Part shown: one piece after another, positions 8,885-18,301 of the stretch
How positions within the stretch are numbered: the stretch's first letter is position 1
How the letters are laid out: each line of letters starts with the position of its first letter
NCBI GenBank assembly: GCA_028821125.1
Contig: JAPPHD010000080.1
Location: forward strand, 377-61,509
DNA from: Gammaproteobacteria bacterium
GTDB taxonomy: Bacteria; Pseudomonadota; Gammaproteobacteria; Pseudomonadales; Azotimanducaceae
DNA length: 61,133 nt
Direction of reading: 5' to 3'
Notes under the pieces: model-generated
Told to the model about the DNA's origin: nothing
Databases searched by the model: none
What the model saw: only the letters and a program-made list of their open reading frames with translations
Position numbers and translations under genes: made by a program

Positions 8885-10213
8885 TCAGGCCATCGACCGT
8901 TCCCCCGCGGGGAAACCGGTTTCCATTTCCTCGGCGTTGCGCTTCGCCACCAGCATCTGCAGCCGGTCGTGGGTCATCCAGGCAATGGCCATGGCCGCGA
9001 TTCCGAGGCAGGCAACCGCGATGAAGTAGCCGCTCCAGGCGACTTTCGCCGCGACGAAACCCGCACCCGCCGCGGCGGCGGTCTGGCCGATGCGGCTCAG
9101 CGCACTGGAAATCGAATAGTCCGTGCCCGCCTGAATCACCGAGGCGAATCCCAGGCGCAGGTTCACCCAGGTAACGTAGAACACCGCCAGGTTGAACGTG
9201 GGCAGTACCAGCAACACGAAGGCGCTCACGACATCGTACTCATGGCCCCGCAACTGCGCGATGGTGATCGGCGCGAAGAAAAGCGGTGTGGTGAACGCCA
9301 GAAACCGGTTCACCGTGCGCGGCCCCAGGCGGTCGCACAGGTAGGCGGCGGTGGCGGCGCCGGTCACCGTCGCGGCCAGCAGTACCGCGCCGGTAACGAC
9401 TCCGACCCGGGTCACACTGAAGCCCGTATCGATCAGGAACGGCCCGATCATCGGAAACAATGCGCCGGTGAAGAGCCCGCCGGAAATCACCACCGGCAGG
9501 ATGATGCGCGTATCGGGGCGCCCGATGAAGCGCCGGAAGGGCAGCACCAATGCGCCGACGCCGGCGCCGCGGCGCTCGAGCGCGGCTCTTTCGGCATCGG
9601 CCGGCAGGTGCTCCTTGCGGAAGAACGCGGGCAGCAGGAACAGCAGCATCAGGAACGAAGCCAGGATCACCGTCGGCCGCCAGCCGTAGGTGTCGAACAC
9701 GATCGCCAGGCCCGAAAGCGCCGCCATCTGTCCGATCGCCTCGAACGCCGTGTTGATTCCGGCCGCCTTGGGCCTCTCCCGGGCCGTGGTGTAGTCGACT
9801 ACGTAGGCATCGATGGCCACTTCCTGGACGCTGGTGAACACCGATTTCAATATCAGAACCATCGTGATCAGAACCAGGAAACGCTCGGTGGGTTCAAATA
9901 ACGCGAGCGACATGTAGGCGAGCATCGCCGCCACCGTGCAGGGCACGAACCAGGAGCGGCGGCGTCCGAGCGGGCGCCACCACCAGGTATCGACCACCGG
10001 GCCCCACGCCCAGCGAATCCAGTAGGGAATGGTGGGCAGGCTGAACACCCAGAAGCTCTCCAGCGGCAGCCCGTTCTTGCGGAACAGCGTCGGAATCAGC
10101 GACATGACGAACCCGGCCGGGAACGTCTGCGCCATGTACATGAACCCGATGGTGAACAGCTTGGGCCAGTCGGCGGCCCGGCTGTCGTCGGGGTCAGGTG
10201 CGGCGGCGGTCAT
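8885..10213 (-). CDS. AmpG/PAT-family major facilitator transporter, second copy
   Basis: 442 aa, about 12 membrane segments, with GFMYMAQTFPAGF, SVQEVAIDAYVVD and QAGTDYSISSALSR at the same places as in the transporter at 5840. It is the first gene of the run transporter - sulfatase - transporter; its stop lies within six bases of the sulfatase start. The two transporters share clear family likeness but are well diverged, so this is not a recent duplication. Cargo could be a sugar-peptide, a sulfated glycan fragment or an acyl-CoA-like molecule; the neighbouring sulfatase slightly favours a sulfated substrate. That is inference. Confidence 0.8.
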   Translation of the reverse strand: MTAAAPDPDDSRAADWPKLFTIGFMYMAQTFPAGFVMSLIPTLFRKNGLPLESFWVFSLPTIPYWIRWAWGPVVDTWWWRPLGRRRSWFVPCTVAAMLAYMSLALFEPTERFLVLITMVLILKSVFTSVQEVAIDAYVVDYTTARERPKAAGINTAFEAIGQMAALSGLAIVFDTYGWRPTVILASFLMLLFLLPAFFRKEHLPADAERAALERRGAGVGALVLPFRRFIGRPDTRIILPVVISGGLFTGALFPMIGPFLIDTGFSVTRVGVVTGAVLLAATVTGAATAAYLCDRLGPRTVNRFLAFTTPLFFAPITIAQLRGHEYDVVSAFVLLVLPTFNLAVFYVTWVNLRLGFASVIQAGTDYSISSALSRIGQTAAAAGAGFVAAKVAWSGYFIAVACLGIAAMAIAWMTHDRLQMLVAKRNAEEMETGFPAGERSMA

Positions 10214-10362
10214 CGCAGGTAGCCCGACCCATTCATGAACAAACTACTGCGGCCGTCAATCGCAGCGCAAGCACTGGGCGTGCTCCCGCTGCGTGCTCAA
10301 CGTGCCGAATGCATGCGTCCGCGCACACAGTGCTTTCACTACTCTTGCCAGCCTCGCTACGT

Positions 10363-13050
10363 TCATTCAGGAATAGATCGGGCGAGGGTCTTGCGCGCCA
10401 GTTCCACCAGTCCTTCGCTGGCGCCGGGCGCGTTGCGGATTTGCTTCAGGCAGGCCCTGATCTTCTCCCGTCGGCCGGCATCGAAGGCGCGCCAGTTGTT
10501 GATGTCGCTGCGTGCGAGCATGAAGGTCGCCACCAGGGAGGAATGCCGGTCCATGCGGGGAAGCAGGTCCGCCATCAGCCGGTAGCCGGAACCGCCGCTT
10601 TCGTTGAAACCGTAGCGATTGAGGCAGAAGAACGCTTCGGTCGTCGAGAAGACGCGGCTGAGCATCTGCAGCGAAAACTCCTCCGTTGCCGTGACGGCCG
10701 CCAATCGCGCCGCCGTGTCCTTGCGGGCAGCCAGGGCCTGGGCGAGAAACCACTTGTCGTACACCAGTTGTTCATTGCGCCATCGTTCCCGGAACAGGGC
10801 AAGCGCCTCGTCCCGGTAGCGGCTGCCGGAGTTGGCCAGCGCCATGATCCCGTAGATCTGGTTGGACGTGTTGCCGTCGTCCTTTACCTGGTTGAACGCC
10901 AGCTCATCGCAGCCATCCTCGCCGAGCGCGACCAGGTAGTCCAGGCAAACCGACTTGAGGCGCCTGGTGCCGACGGCGGCGGAGGACATCTCGAGCGGGT
11001 CCTCGACCCGGCTGCCGTGGTACAGGTCGAGAAGCCGGTTTCGGTTTCGGGCCGCCAGGGCCAGCCTGACCTGTTCCCTTGCCGTATGGATTTCCTCGAT
11101 GGGGATTTCATCGAACCGCTGGCCCAGGGACTTTTCGTCGGGCAGGGTCACCAGGTCGGCGATCAGCCGCGGACTGGCCCGTTCGTCGAACAGCGCCTGC
11201 GAATACGCCTCCAGAAAGCCGTTGTCCGGCTGCGGCTCCCGCCCCGCCAGCAGATCGTCCACCAGGCGCAGGATCTCCCGGCTGGCCAGGGTTTCGCTGA
11301 TGTCCCAGCGCGTCACGCCGTCCGCATCGTGCCGCAACAGGTGATGGAGGTCGGCCTCGCTCAGGTCGTGCTCGACGGGGACGGGGGCCGAAAAGTGCCG
11401 GAACAGCGACGGAACCGGCCGTTCCTCGATGCCGGTGAACCGGTAGGTGGCAGACTCGTCATCGAAGCGCAACACCAGGTTGCTGCCGGCCGGTTCGTTC
11501 GACCCCTCGAGTTGCAGATCGATCTCCTCGCCCTCCTTGTCGAGCAGCGCCACAGCCACCGGGATCGGCAATGGTTCCTTCACCGGTTGCCCCGGAGTGG
11601 GTTCGGTGCGCTGGCTGAGTGAGAGCTCGAACACCCGGTTTTCCGCATCGTAGCCGGTACGCACCGTTACGGTTGGCGTTCCCGCCTGGTAGTACCATTT
11701 GGCCATTACCGGGATTCCCTCGGCATCGCCGTCATCGAATGCCTTCAGGAATTCGTCGACGGTAACGGCGGCGTAGGCGTTGTCGTCGAAAAACCGGCGC
11801 ACGCCCGCCAGGAACCGCTCCTCGCCAAGCAGGGTCCTCAGCATGTAGACGATTTCCTGGCCCTTGTCGTAGGTGGTGATGGTGAAGGTGTTGCGGGGGT
11901 CGACGTACTCCTCGCAGATCACCGGGTGCACCAGCGGGCCGGCATCCTCGGTCCACTGGTTGGCGCGGATGTGACGGACCATCCTGATGCGCACGGCATC
12001 GTGCTCGCTCATGTCGCCGAGAAAGCGCTGGTCGCGGAAACGCGTCAGGCCTTCCTTCAGGGAAACCTGGAACCAGTTGCGCACCGTGACGATGTTTCCG
12101 GACCAGTTGTGAAAATACTCATGGGCGATCGACTTCATCCGGTACTCGTAGTCCGGGTCGAAGGCGATGCGCGGGTCGGTGGCGAACCAGTAGATGTCGA
12201 ACAGGTTCAGGCCCTTGTTTTCCATGCCGCCGGTGGAACCGTTGAGCACCCCGCACTTGAAGGTGTCGAGGTCGTATTCGCGGCCGTAGACCTCTTCGTC
12301 CCATTGGATGGCGCGCTTCAGCAGTTCCATGGAATGCGCGACCTTGCCGATGTTCTCGCCCGTCGCGTAGATTTCGATCTCCATCCGCCTGCCGCTCTGG
12401 AACGTATAGCTCCCGGTCACCGACTCGAGCTTGCCGGCACAGATGGCGAACAGATAACAGGGCGTGGGCACCGGGTTGTGCCAGACCGCGAAATGCCTGC
12501 CCCCGGGCAGGTCGCCCTCGTCCTGGAGATTGCCGCCGGCAAGCAGTACCGGATGCTCCGCCTTCGAAGCCACCAGCCTCGTGGTGAATCTGCAGAGCAG
12601 GTCGGGGCGGTCCTGGAAGTACGTCAGGCTTCTGAATGCCTCGGGCTCGCACTGCGTATAGAGCCCGCCGTCCCGGGATTCGCAGAGCCCCATCAGCGAC
12701 ATGTTGCCGGCCGCCACGAGGCTGTTGCGAACTTCCAGTTCGAAGGTGCCGGGCAGATCCTCGAGAACCAGTTGTCGATCGTCCAGCGAATACTCGTGCT
12801 CCCCCAATGCCCGGCCGTCGAGACTCACCGACAGCAATTCCAGGTCCCTGGCATTCAGAACCAGGGGCGCCTCCGGGCCCGCATCGTCGTCCCTGGTGTA
12901 AACCGCACGGCAGGCAACCTTGACGCAGCCGAGGTCGCTGAGATCGAATTCCAGATGGACGTGATCGACGAGGTAGTCCGGCTTGCGGTAGTCTCGGCGC
13001 CGCGCCGGCTGCGGCGCGGACGCGGAAGGAATCGCAGGCTGCTCGGGCAT
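10363..13050 (-). CDS. pepN: aminopeptidase N (M1 family zinc metallopeptidase)
   Basis: 895 aa, close to the 870 aa of E. coli PepN. It has the exopeptidase motif GGMENKG near residue 273 and the zinc site AHEYFHNW near residue 310, with the third ligand expected in the following SLKEGLT helix. The C-terminal half is the helical PepN-type domain. There is no signal peptide, so it is cytoplasmic. It removes N-terminal residues from peptides. The ATG at 13050 has no clear Shine-Dalgarno site. The start lies 25 bases from a copy of the window-wide operator (13075-13094), which it shares with the divergent DmpA-like peptidase gene, so both peptidases may be controlled together. Confidence 0.92.
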   Translation of the reverse strand: MPEQPAIPSASAPQPARRRDYRKPDYLVDHVHLEFDLSDLGCVKVACRAVYTRDDDAGPEAPLVLNARDLELLSVSLDGRALGEHEYSLDDRQLVLEDLPGTFELEVRNSLVAAGNMSLMGLCESRDGGLYTQCEPEAFRSLTYFQDRPDLLCRFTTRLVASKAEHPVLLAGGNLQDEGDLPGGRHFAVWHNPVPTPCYLFAICAGKLESVTGSYTFQSGRRMEIEIYATGENIGKVAHSMELLKRAIQWDEEVYGREYDLDTFKCGVLNGSTGGMENKGLNLFDIYWFATDPRIAFDPDYEYRMKSIAHEYFHNWSGNIVTVRNWFQVSLKEGLTRFRDQRFLGDMSEHDAVRIRMVRHIRANQWTEDAGPLVHPVICEEYVDPRNTFTITTYDKGQEIVYMLRTLLGEERFLAGVRRFFDDNAYAAVTVDEFLKAFDDGDAEGIPVMAKWYYQAGTPTVTVRTGYDAENRVFELSLSQRTEPTPGQPVKEPLPIPVAVALLDKEGEEIDLQLEGSNEPAGSNLVLRFDDESATYRFTGIEERPVPSLFRHFSAPVPVEHDLSEADLHHLLRHDADGVTRWDISETLASREILRLVDDLLAGREPQPDNGFLEAYSQALFDERASPRLIADLVTLPDEKSLGQRFDEIPIEEIHTAREQVRLALAARNRNRLLDLYHGSRVEDPLEMSSAAVGTRRLKSVCLDYLVALGEDGCDELAFNQVKDDGNTSNQIYGIMALANSGSRYRDEALALFRERWRNEQLVYDKWFLAQALAARKDTAARLAAVTATEEFSLQMLSRVFSTTEAFFCLNRYGFNESGGSGYRLMADLLPRMDRHSSLVATFMLARSDINNWRAFDAGRREKIRACLKQIRNAPGASEGLVELARKTLARSIPE

Positions 13051-13074
13051 GGCAGGGCGCTCGGAGGTTTCAGG

Positions 13075-13094
13075 AATAGAATCATTTTTCTATA
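13075..13094. promoter_or_regulatory. palindromic operator, copy 2 (AATAGAA-N6-TTCTATA), with TATAAT box
   Basis: A nearly perfect 7-6-7 inverted repeat between the divergent pepN and DmpA-like genes. A consensus -10 box TATAAT at 13091-13096 (rightward) overlaps its right arm, which fits a repressor site blocking RNA polymerase. Confidence 0.75.
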
Positions 13095-13131
13095 ATCGGC
13101 GCGCGTTGTAAACCGGAAGCAAGTGCTGAAA

Positions 13132-14274
13132 ATGGGTGACGAAACCGCCGCGCGAGGCTCTATAGGGCAGCTCGATACGGGGCCGCTGAACGCCATTACC
13201 GACGTGGCCGGCGTTCGCGTCGGGCATGCGACCGTCATCGAGGACTCACCCATCGTGGTGCGCTCCGGCGTTACCGTCGTGCACCCCCTGGACGTCGGTT
13301 ACTGGGAGCAGAACGTCTTTGCCGGCTTCCACCGCTACAACGGTTTCGGCGAAGTCTCGGGGGTTCAATGGCTGGATGAGAGCGGCGTGCTGACCTCGCC
13401 GATCTGCCTGACATCGACCTACTCCCTGGGCATGGTCCGCGACACGCTGTTCGCTCATTTCCTCGAGAAGGCCGGCCGGGGGCGTTCGCAGATCGCGGTG
13501 GTCGCGGAAACCAACGATTTTTTCTTGAGCGACGCTCCCCGGCAGCCGCTCGGGCCGAAGCATGTCCTCCAGGCCATGGACACGGCGACCACCGGCCCTG
13601 TCGCCGAAGGCAACGTCGGCGGCGGCACCGGCGATGTGGCCTACCTGTTCAAGGGCGGAATCGGCACGGCCTCCAAGGTGGCGGAAACCCGTTCAGGTTC
13701 CTTCACCGTCGGTGTGCTCGTTCAATCCAATCACGGCCAGCGCGACGACCTGTGCATCGACGGCGTGCCGGTCGGCCGCGAGCTCGGCGCCGCCAGGGTC
13801 CCCTACCCGCTCCTTGGCAGCGACGACCCATACGTCGTCATGCCGGAGCACCTCGCCAAGCGCGCGGCCGAAGCCCAACCGGAGGGCTCGATCATCATCG
13901 TGGTGGCAACCGACGCGCCACTGCTGCCCGTACAGTGCCGCCGCCTCGCCCAGCGTGCAGTCGCGGGGCTCGGCCGCATCGGCGGCATCGGCAACAACGG
14001 CAGCGGCGACTTCGTGATCTGCTTTTCCACGGGAAACCGCTTCGCGCCGGAACCCGCCGAACCCGTCAGCAACGTGCGGATGGTGCCCAACCAGCACTTT
14101 TCGCCACTCTTCCAGGCAACGATTGAAGCCACCGAGTCGGCGATACTGAATTCATTGCTCGGCGCGGAGACGATGACCGGGCGCAACGGCAACACCGCCT
14201 ATGCACTGACTGCATCGGCCATCAGGGAAGTGATGGAAGCCTACGGGCGGGAAGCGCCATTCCTGAACGGCTAG
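13132..14274 (+). CDS. DmpA-type self-cleaving aminopeptidase (P1 family, N-terminal nucleophile)
   Basis: About 380 aa, like Ochrobactrum DmpA (L-aminopeptidase/D-esterase). Landmarks are ITDVAGVRVGH at the N-terminus, NVGGGTG, FKGGIGTAS, GVLVQSNHG, and the autocleavage/nucleophile site EGSIIIVVATDAPLLP with Ser near residue 253 (Ser250 in DmpA). The chain should cut itself before this Ser into alpha and beta parts. Members release N-terminal L- or D-amino acids or beta-alanyl groups from peptides and amides. The ATG at 13132 is preferred; a GTG at 13123 is in frame and closer to a GGAAG site. It is divergent from pepN across a shared operator. Confidence 0.85.
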   Translation: MGDETAARGSIGQLDTGPLNAITDVAGVRVGHATVIEDSPIVVRSGVTVVHPLDVGYWEQNVFAGFHRYNGFGEVSGVQWLDESGVLTSPICLTSTYSLGMVRDTLFAHFLEKAGRGRSQIAVVAETNDFFLSDAPRQPLGPKHVLQAMDTATTGPVAEGNVGGGTGDVAYLFKGGIGTASKVAETRSGSFTVGVLVQSNHGQRDDLCIDGVPVGRELGAARVPYPLLGSDDPYVVMPEHLAKRAAEAQPEGSIIIVVATDAPLLPVQCRRLAQRAVAGLGRIGGIGNNGSGDFVICFSTGNRFAPEPAEPVSNVRMVPNQHFSPLFQATIEATESAILNSLLGAETMTGRNGNTAYALTASAIREVMEAYGREAPFLNG

Positions 14275-14290
14275 ATCAATCCCGGGCTGG

Positions 14291-14303
14291 GGGGCATCGC
14301 CCC
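14291..14303. terminator. short GC hairpin between convergent genes
   Basis: GGGGC-ATC-GCCCC between the DmpA-like stop (14274) and the stop of the leftward hydrolase (14305). It has no T-run, so it is a weak terminator candidate at best. The second copy of the hydrolase (18762) lacks it. Confidence 0.35.
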
Positions 14304-14304
14304 G

Positions 14305-16344
14305 TCAGGCAAAATAGGTCAGAACGCTCGCTTGTGCGGCCACGTACAGCCAGATGCCCACGGGTATCATGGCCACCGCAACCCACAGGGCACGCACGAT
14401 CGGCACGGAACGGGTTGCCGACCGATACAGCAGAGCAAACACCGCAATTCCGAACAGCAGCAACGACACCAGCGGCAATGCGAAATACGGTTCCAGACCG
14501 AGGTCGTCAAAACCATAGGTGAGATTCACCACCGGCCGGGTCGTGAAGATCGTTGCATAGAAGGCCAGCAGAAAGACGAGGCCCGCCACCGCTGAACCCC
14601 ACAGGCTCCACCCCGTCAAACCGGAAAAAGCCGCCGGCAGTTTCAGCCTGTCGAGCGTTTCCGGTGCGAGCTTTCGCGCGCCGACGAGGATACCGGCCAA
14701 TGCGATGATCGCCATACCGGCGAGGGCCGTCAGCATGAGCGCCCTGAACACGTCTTCCGTCTTCCAGGCCGGAATCCGCGTCAACACGAAGCTGTGATTC
14801 TGGACATTGGTCGCAAGTGCAGATGCACGCCCGGGCCCGGCCGTGAAAAAGCGCAGGTAATCGACGAGAAACTCCCCGATTCCCTGTTCCCCGCCGCTGT
14901 CGACCTTGCGGAACAGACCGTCTTCGACTTCGGCGTAGGTCACGCTGCCGCCCTTGAAATAGAAACCCGGATAGTCGATGCGCAACAGTCCCTCGGCGGT
15001 GGCGCTGACAAGGAACTGGCCGAACATGGGCCAGACGAGCTGCATGGGCGTCGGTTCGTCGTAACGGAAATTCGTATAGCTTCCGGTGTAGCGGTCCAGT
15101 GAGCCGGGCTGGGCAACGTTCAGGGTCAGCGATTCCGTCTGACGGGGAAACGCCGCATCGATGAAGGCATTGATGAAATACCGGTAGAACGTATCGTTGT
15201 CGCCCGAGTAGCTGAGAAAGAAGCCAAAGTCGTAGTCCGGCAGGAAGATCATCGTCGAATCGTTGCCGCGATGGTCGCCCGAATGTCCGTAGTAGTCGAC
15301 GCCGTTGCGCCTGCCTTCCTTGAACGTGATCTTGTAGCCGGGAATGAGCGGGTGGTTGCTGATCTGACGACTGTGCATTTCCGCATGAGCCGCCGGGCTC
15401 AGGAAGGGTTGGCCCTCGAAAACGCCTCCATTCATGTGCATCAGCATGTACTTGGCCATTTCATCGGCGGAGGCCGCGACGGAACTGGGCGGATAGAGAT
15501 TGCGGACGTACTCGCCGTGCAGCCCGTAGGCGTCTTCCCTCGAATCGTAGACATACTGGCCCGCAAGGTGCCTGCTGAGTTCCTCGCGTGCGGGGTTGCC
15601 GGGAATGTCCATCATCGCGTAGCGCATGCCCAACGGTTCGAAGACTTCCTCGCTGACCAGGTCCATGAAAGACCGGCCGGTCGCATCCTGAAGCGCCGCG
15701 GCCGCCATCGAGATGCAGATGTTGCAGTAATACACGTACCTGCCGCTCGGTACGCCCTGGTCGGCCAGATAGTTCCTGATGGTCGGTACAATTTTCTCGA
15801 ACTTGTCGACGCTCGGCGCGGTACTGTTCAGGAACAGGTCATGGAAACCGTTCGAGTGCGTCAGGCTGCTGCGAACCGTTACCGGCGGATCGAACCGCTC
15901 CCGGTCCGCGATGGCAATGCTCGGAGCCGCTGTCGCGATCGGGTCGTCGAGCGCGATCAGGCCGCGGTCTACTAGCCGCATGACGACGGTGCCCAGTATG
16001 GTTTTCGATATGGACGCGACCCGGAACATCGTCGTCGCCGGATCCACGGGGATGCGGTTTTCGAGATCCTTGTAACCGTACCCCTCCCTGAAGATCACGG
16101 CGCCGTCGCGGATCGCGAGAAAGACGGCGCCGGGAATGTGCGCTTCCGCCATCCTGTCCTCGAGGTGTTCCTCCACGAACTGCTCGAGCAACGCAGCGTC
16201 TTCAAGCAGCGCGGGACGCCCTTCGTTCTCGGGCCGCGGCAGCCGGTCCGAGTGGAGTTCCCAAGTATGCACTTCGCCATGGGCGACCCCCGCCACCAGC
16301 AGGGCGGCGAGCGAATTCGCCAAACAGAACTCACGAAACCGCAA
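14305..16344 (-). CDS. beta-lactamase-fold serine hydrolase with C-terminal membrane domain, copy A
   Basis: 679 aa from a TTG at 16344, chosen because AGGAGG lies eight bases upstream; further upstream the frame runs into the operator. A signal peptide (SLAALLVAGVAHG) is followed by a class C beta-lactamase/D,D-peptidase-like domain: SISK at residues 111-114 (Ser nucleophile, Lys), YYCN for the Tyr-x-Asn motif near 210, and YYGHSGDHRG for the third motif. About four membrane segments fill the C-terminus. The enzyme is likely periplasmic and tied to the inner membrane, hydrolysing an amide, ester or lactam. It is nearly identical to the gene at 18762 over its centre and carries the palindromic operator 40 bases before the start. 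Confidence 0.85.
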   Translation of the reverse strand: MRFREFCLANSLAALLVAGVAHGEVHTWELHSDRLPRPENEGRPALLEDAALLEQFVEEHLEDRMAEAHIPGAVFLAIRDGAVIFREGYGYKDLENRIPVDPATTMFRVASISKTILGTVVMRLVDRGLIALDDPIATAAPSIAIADRERFDPPVTVRSSLTHSNGFHDLFLNSTAPSVDKFEKIVPTIRNYLADQGVPSGRYVYYCNICISMAAAALQDATGRSFMDLVSEEVFEPLGMRYAMMDIPGNPAREELSRHLAGQYVYDSREDAYGLHGEYVRNLYPPSSVAASADEMAKYMLMHMNGGVFEGQPFLSPAAHAEMHSRQISNHPLIPGYKITFKEGRRNGVDYYGHSGDHRGNDSTMIFLPDYDFGFFLSYSGDNDTFYRYFINAFIDAAFPRQTESLTLNVAQPGSLDRYTGSYTNFRYDEPTPMQLVWPMFGQFLVSATAEGLLRIDYPGFYFKGGSVTYAEVEDGLFRKVDSGGEQGIGEFLVDYLRFFTAGPGRASALATNVQNHSFVLTRIPAWKTEDVFRALMLTALAGMAIIALAGILVGARKLAPETLDRLKLPAAFSGLTGWSLWGSAVAGLVFLLAFYATIFTTRPVVNLTYGFDDLGLEPYFALPLVSLLLFGIAVFALLYRSATRSVPIVRALWVAVAMIPVGIWLYVAAQASVLTYFA

Positions 16345-16383
16345 TGTCTTCGCCTCCTGGAACGCCGCGCGGCAGCGAGTATA

Positions 16384-16403
16384 AATCGAAATCAAATTCT
16401 ATT
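16384..16403. promoter_or_regulatory. palindromic operator, copy 3 (AATCGAA-N6-TTCTATT)
   Basis: 7-6-7 inverted repeat 40 bases upstream of copy A of the hydrolase. On the leftward strand a TATACT -10-like box follows it directly. Confidence 0.75.
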
Positions 16404-16459
16404 TCTAGCCCGAAAACTTCGTCCGGCGGCTCGCGCGCGGCGGGTTCCGAGTCCGCGAC

Positions 16460-16486
16460 GCCCGCCGGGCCATCGGGCTTTTTTTT
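16460..16486 (+). terminator. rho-independent terminator, rightward, with no gene before it
   Basis: GCCCG (16460-16464) pairs with CGGGC (16474-16478), followed by eight T. It faces right, while both neighbouring genes read left. It could end a short transcript of about 80 bases starting near the operator at 16384-16403. An alternative inner hairpin (GCCC-GCC-GGGC) overlaps it. Confidence 0.5.
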
Positions 16487-16576
16487 GCACGCCGCGACGT
16501 GCAGGCACGCATCAACGCCGCGAGGGCAGCCGCCCATGTACCGACAGCCTGATCCTGATCGGTGGTCTTTTTTTCT

Positions 16577-18301
16577 TCAACGGGGCTTGCGGAAAACCTC
16601 GTGACCTTCCTTGTAAGTGGCCAGAACCTGCAGGTCTTTCAGGGTCATCGGATGCACTTGCAGTGGATTGGCGGAAAGCACGACCAGGTCTGCAAGCTTG
16701 CCGGCTTCGATGGACCCCTTCCGGTCTTCCTCGAAGTATTGATAGGCGGCGTTTATGGTGCTGGCGCGCAGGGCATCCAGCACCGAAATGCGCTGGTCGG
16801 GCCCCAGCACGGCACCGCTACGGGTGACCCGGTTCACGGCGGCCCAGATCAGGGTCAGTTGATCCACCGGATGAATGGGCGCATCGTGGTGAATCGTGAA
16901 CGGAATGCCTCGCTGCACGGCAGAGCGGGCGGGATTGAGGTTGGCGGCCCGCTGCGGGCCCAGGGTCCACTCCCGGTGCAGGTCGCCGAAATAGTGATTG
17001 TGTGCCACCTGAAAGGTCAGTGTAGCGTCGAGCCTGCGCAGGGCATCGAGCTGGTCCTCACGCAACACCTGCAGGTGAATCAGGTTGGTTCGCCGGTCGC
17101 CCTCGGGACAGGCCTGTTCCGCGTGCCGGAGCGCGGCGATCGCCTGATCGATGGCGGCATCTCCGAGGGCGTGTATGTTGACCGGCAGATTGCGCCGGCA
17201 GTATTTCTCCACGCGTCGGTCAATCGCGCCCTGGTCGTTGAATTGCGGGTAGCCGCGGTAACCTGATTCGCCCTGCATCTGCACGAAATAGGGTTCGCGC
17301 AGGAACGCCGTGCGCCCGGGAGTGCCTCCATCGAGAACCAGCTTCACGCCCCCGAAGCGGAACCTGTTGCGGTAGACGCGATATTCGGCAAGATCGGACT
17401 CGAATTGGGGCATGAGCGGTTCGTACGGAAAGGCGATGACATCCACCGGAAGCAGGTGCCGCCTGGCCAGGGTGCCGAAAATTGCCACGGTTTCCGGGTC
17501 CATGGTTCCGCCGTCCTGAACCGTGGTGAACCCCTGGGCCACATAGATCCCCAATGCCCGTGCATGCAGGTCGATTTTCGTTTCCAGCGCCGGATTGAGA
17601 ATCTCCTTCCAGATCGGCAACCAGGCCTGCTCCTCGATGATGCCGTTGGGTTCGTTGCTGCCCGGCTCACGTCGGATCACGCCGCCGGGCGGGTCCGGGG
17701 TGTCGGAGCCGTAACCCGCGCGAACCAGCCCCGGGGAGTTGAGTACCGCCTGGTGACCGGAAAAATGCACAACTACGATGGGAATGTCCGTGGCAATTCG
17801 ATCAAGATCCACCCGCGTGGGATGGCGATTCTCCGCCAGCATGGAGTGATCGTACCCCCAGCCAATGAGCCAGTCGTCGCGGGTTGACGGGTTTTCATCG
17901 AGATGCCTGAGCAGCGCCGCCTCGATACCGGCGATGCTGGCGACATTGCCTGCGGGTTCGGGGCTCAGGTCGGCCGCCGCGAGCTTCGCGGCCACCATGC
18001 TCACATGGCTGTGGGAGTCGATAAACCCCGGCAGCAGGGCTTTTCCGCCCAGGTCGATGACCTGTGTGGCCGCTCCGCGCAATGCCAGCAGGTCGCTGGC
18101 GTTACCGGTGCGAACGATGCGGCCCGCCCTAACGGCTACCGCCTCCACCACGTTTGCCTCGGCGTCCATGGTCACGACATCGCCGTTGACGAAGATCGTG
18201 TCCGGGGCACCGCCGAGGGGGGCGGACAGCGCGACGCCCGAACATGCGAGGACCACGAGCAACCAACAGCGGGGGGTGGACTTGTTCTGCTTGCGTATCA
18301 C
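16577..18301 (-). CDS. secreted amidohydrolase family 3 (YtcJ-like) metal-dependent hydrolase
   Basis: About 574 aa from a GTG at 18301. A hydrophobic leader (CWLLVVLACSGVALSA) is followed by the amidohydrolase start FVNGDVVTMD, the metal motif PGFIDSHSHV, NIHALGD, and FTIHHDAPIHPVDQL near the C-terminus, ending with GKLADLVVLSANP. Family members hydrolyse amides, often N-acyl amino acids. The frame stays open to 18397, but the extra 32 codons overlap an integrase fragment on the other strand, so the downstream GTG is better. It sits between the two copies of the beta-lactamase-like hydrolase, all reading left. Confidence 0.85.
   Translation of the reverse strand: MIRKQNKSTPRCWLLVVLACSGVALSAPLGGAPDTIFVNGDVVTMDAEANVVEAVAVRAGRIVRTGNASDLLALRGAATQVIDLGGKALLPGFIDSHSHVSMVAAKLAAADLSPEPAGNVASIAGIEAALLRHLDENPSTRDDWLIGWGYDHSMLAENRHPTRVDLDRIATDIPIVVVHFSGHQAVLNSPGLVRAGYGSDTPDPPGGVIRREPGSNEPNGIIEEQAWLPIWKEILNPALETKIDLHARALGIYVAQGFTTVQDGGTMDPETVAIFGTLARRHLLPVDVIAFPYEPLMPQFESDLAEYRVYRNRFRFGGVKLVLDGGTPGRTAFLREPYFVQMQGESGYRGYPQFNDQGAIDRRVEKYCRRNLPVNIHALGDAAIDQAIAALRHAEQACPEGDRRTNLIHLQVLREDQLDALRRLDATLTFQVAHNHYFGDLHREWTLGPQRAANLNPARSAVQRGIPFTIHHDAPIHPVDQLTLIWAAVNRVTRSGAVLGPDQRISVLDALRASTINAAYQYFEEDRKGSIEAGKLADLVVLSANPLQVHPMTLKDLQVLATYKEGHEVFRKPR

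Larger units (their letters stand above)
14304..16409. repeat. duplicated 2.1-kb unit, copy A (hydrolase gene plus operator)
   Basis: Aligns without any gap to 18761-20866, offset 4457 bases. The repeat ends just past the operator (CTAGCCCG) on one side and just beyond the stop codon on the other. The central 1.6 kb (about 14503-16134) appears identical, while about 7 differences fall in the last 200 bases of the gene and roughly 25 in the first 215. Confidence 0.9.

Noticed and set aside
16430-16490. GGGTTCCGAGTCC resembles a tRNA T-arm near an integrase remnant
   Set aside because: No matching acceptor or anticodon arm can be built around it, and the following hairpin plus T-run explains the sequence better as a terminator.
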